NCBI GenBank assembly: GCA_002699325.1
Contig: PABS01000066.1
Span: 17,252-23,489, forward strand
DNA length: 6,238 nucleotides
Source: Ponticaulis sp.
GTDB lineage: Bacteria; Pseudomonadota; Alphaproteobacteria; Caulobacterales; Hyphomonadaceae
Direction of reading: 5' to 3'
Shown: one piece after another, positions 5,185-6,238 of the stretch
Layout of the letters: the number at the start of each line of letters is the position of its first letter
How positions within the stretch are numbered: the stretch's first letter is position 1
Program-made: the position numbers and the translations under genes
Notes under the pieces: generated by a model
Databases searched by the model: none
What the model was told of the DNA's origin: nothing
Seen by the model: only the letters and a program-made list of their open reading frames with translations

Positions 5185-6078
5185 GACGTCGTAGGCGCTA
5201 TTGATCCCGGCCTGTCCATCAACCGTCACACGTCCCTGTTCTACCAGATGGATCATGTGACCGAGTACGGAGTGGCAAGCGGCCGGGTGAAGGCGCACAT
5301 CCACATCGGCATAAATGGTTTTCACCATTTGAGGGATGGTCTTATCACCGGCTTCTAGGCGAGCGATTATTGCTGCTTCGCGTGCCTTACGGTGATCAAT
5401 ATAGGCCTGGATGAAACCTGAGGCGTCATCCGTCACAGGCGGGCCGTGCGTTGGGTAGATGGTCTGAAAACAGCGATCCCGGACTTTCGTGAGACTATTG
5501 AAATAATCTCCCATATTGCCATCAGGCGGAGAGATCACAGTTGTAGACCAGCCCATTACGTGATCACCAGAAAACAGGGCGTTTTCTTCTTTCAGCGCAT
5601 AACAGACGTGATTACTGGTGTGGCCCGGCGTCTCGATTGCCTCGATCGTCCAGCCCGGCCCGGATGCGGTAAAACCGTCTGATACGGTGACGTCAGGCCG
5701 AAAAGTCATGTCATCGCCTGCTTCCATACGAATGTCGGCTTCTGTCGCAATGGCGGCGCCTCTTGCATACACTTTGCAGCCCGCCCAATCGGCAAGCGGA
5801 TGGGCCAGAGGTGAATGGTCGAGATGACTATGTGTGACGAGGACATGGCTGACGGTTTCGCCCTCGAGTGCCGCTTTCAACGCCTCAAAATGCTCATCAT
5901 TCAGTGGGCCGGGGTCAATGACAGCGACTGTCCCGCGCCCAATAATGTAAACGCCGGTGCCGGTGAAGGTGAAGGGGCCGGGATTGTTTGCAATAACGCG
6001 CCTGATGAGCGGGCTCATCTCGGTGACCTGCCCGTACTCAAAATCCATGTCTCGGACGAACGGGATGCGCGCAACCAT
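5179..6078 (-). CDS. LACTB2-like metallo-beta-lactamase-fold hydrolase
   Basis: This encodes 299 residues from ATG 6078. The metal site is complete: THSHLDHS (82-89) gives H83, H85, D87 and H88, PGHTSNH gives H153, SGDH gives D172, and PTHGPP gives H211. The N-terminal segment through SPLIRRV and NNPGPFTFTGTG (about 22-41) and the SPPDGNMGDYFNSL stretch (184-197) are typical of the LACTB2-like branch. The C-terminal part (about 235-288) looks like the winged-helix found in that branch. Animal LACTB2 is an endoribonuclease; bacterial relatives are mostly uncharacterised, so RNA or a small ester/thioester are both possible substrates. No signal peptide is seen, so it is probably cytoplasmic. 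I prefer ATG 6078 to GTG 6111. The GTG would overlap the end of the upstream coding frame, and family members usually begin near MVARIPF. AAAGAG about 10 bases upstream may be a weak ribosome-binding site. Probably co-transcribed with the upstream gene. Confidence 0.9.
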   Translation of the reverse strand: MVARIPFVRDMDFEYGQVTEMSPLIRRVIANNPGPFTFTGTGVYIIGRGTVAVIDPGPLNDEHFEALKAALEGETVSHVLVTHSHLDHSPLAHPLADWAGCKVYARGAAIATEADIRMEAGDDMTFRPDVTVSDGFTASGPGWTIEAIETPGHTSNHVCYALKEENALFSGDHVMGWSTTVISPPDGNMGDYFNSLTKVRDRCFQTIYPTHGPPVTDDASGFIQAYIDHRKAREAAIIARLEAGDKTIPQMVKTIYADVDVRLHPAACHSVLGHMIHLVEQGRVTVDGQAGINSAYDVA

Positions 6079-6098
6079 GTCTTCGGGTCTCTTTCCTG

Positions 6099-6238
6099 TC
6101 AGGCTAGCCACGAACCTTTGGCGCGTAGCAAGCGGCGAACCGTCTCGCCATCAATCGTGTCGAACGAAGTTTCTGGCCGAGCGGTAATGCCACGGGTGGG
6201 CCCATGTCAGTCTTGTTGGCGTCAACGATATAAATCTT
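6099..6238 (-). CDS. C-terminal end of an unrecognised protein, with an apparent frame change
   Basis: I do not recognise this protein. The minus strand is open from the window edge in one frame, KIYIVDANKTDMGPP..., with codons that look coding up to about 6197, then drifting into less typical codons until TAG at 6106-6104. Another frame, open from 6206 to TGA 6101-6099, reads GPTRGITARPETSFDTIDG and ends RRLLRAKGSWLA with normal-looking codons, but has no early start codon. Joining them by a -1 step at GGGCCCA (6203-6197) gives one smooth protein end. This could be a single-base sequence error, a real mutation making a pseudogene, or, less likely, programmed frameshifting. If the downstream frame is real, the stop lies 20 bases before the hydrolase ATG, an operon-like gap. 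The two frames and their stops are seen; the joining is inference. Confidence 0.45.

Noticed and set aside
4971..5222. Serine-rich minus-strand open frame opposite the DUF1499 tail
   Set aside because: The serine and threonine richness is the antisense of GAA/GAG/GAT/GAC acidic codons; it also overlaps the end of the hydrolase gene.
5955..5983. Short GGTGAA/GCCGGT-like repeats
   Set aside because: They arise from the repeated Phe-Thr and Gly-Thr-Gly codons of the conserved PFTFTGTG motif in the hydrolase, not from an independent repeat.
6079..6111. Upstream GTG start for the LACTB2-like hydrolase
   Set aside because: It would overlap the end of the likely upstream coding frame (TGA 6101-6099), and the 11 extra residues do not look like the family; ATG 6078 fits better.

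Overview
The window looks like ordinary chromosome from an alphaproteobacterium, most plausibly Caulobacterales/Hyphomonadaceae-like. This is inferred from mid-50s GC by eye, the protein styles (acyl-CoA ligase tail, DUF1499 protein, LACTB2-like hydrolase) and two promoter candidates that fit the Caulobacter housekeeping pattern better than the E. coli one. I see no phage, transposon, CRISPR, tRNA or rRNA. Coding density is high; the only sizeable gap is a 143-base divergent promoter region at 3926-4068.

Layout. Bases 1-189 are the end of an acyl-CoA synthetase (+). After a 74-base spacer with a strong hairpin comes a Tat-type exported M24 metallopeptidase (264-1520, +). Six bases later, with no Shine-Dalgarno of its own, starts a two-domain polyprenyl-phosphate glycosyltransferase fused to a GtrA membrane domain (1527-2621, +). 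It converges on a PMT-type, lipid-carrier-dependent membrane glycosyltransferase (2630-3925, -). The junction is a triple 12-bp imperfect tandem repeat that supplies both stop codons. Divergent from the PMT gene is a membrane-anchored DUF1499 protein with a long acidic tail (4069-5175, +). It converges with a LACTB2-like metallo-beta-lactamase-fold hydrolase (5179-6078, -); the two are 3 bases apart and a 9-bp hairpin covers both gene ends. Upstream of the hydrolase, at the window edge (6099-6238, -), is the end of an unrecognised gene whose reading frame appears to change near a GGGCCCA heptamer.

How the genes may work together. The GT2-GtrA protein and the PMT protein fit one pathway: a sugar is loaded onto polyprenyl phosphate in the cytoplasm, the GtrA-type domain helps move or present it, and the PMT-type enzyme transfers it to a protein or glycan on the periplasmic side. 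The exported M24 peptidase, apparently co-transcribed with the GT2, acts in the same compartment, but a functional link is speculative. The other genes look like general metabolism or envelope housekeeping.

I found no clear previously undescribed system. The most useful second looks are the frame change at the right edge, the tandem repeat at the 2.6 kb convergent junction, the hairpin touching the peptidase ribosome-binding site, and the bacterial PMT/GT2-GtrA pairing.
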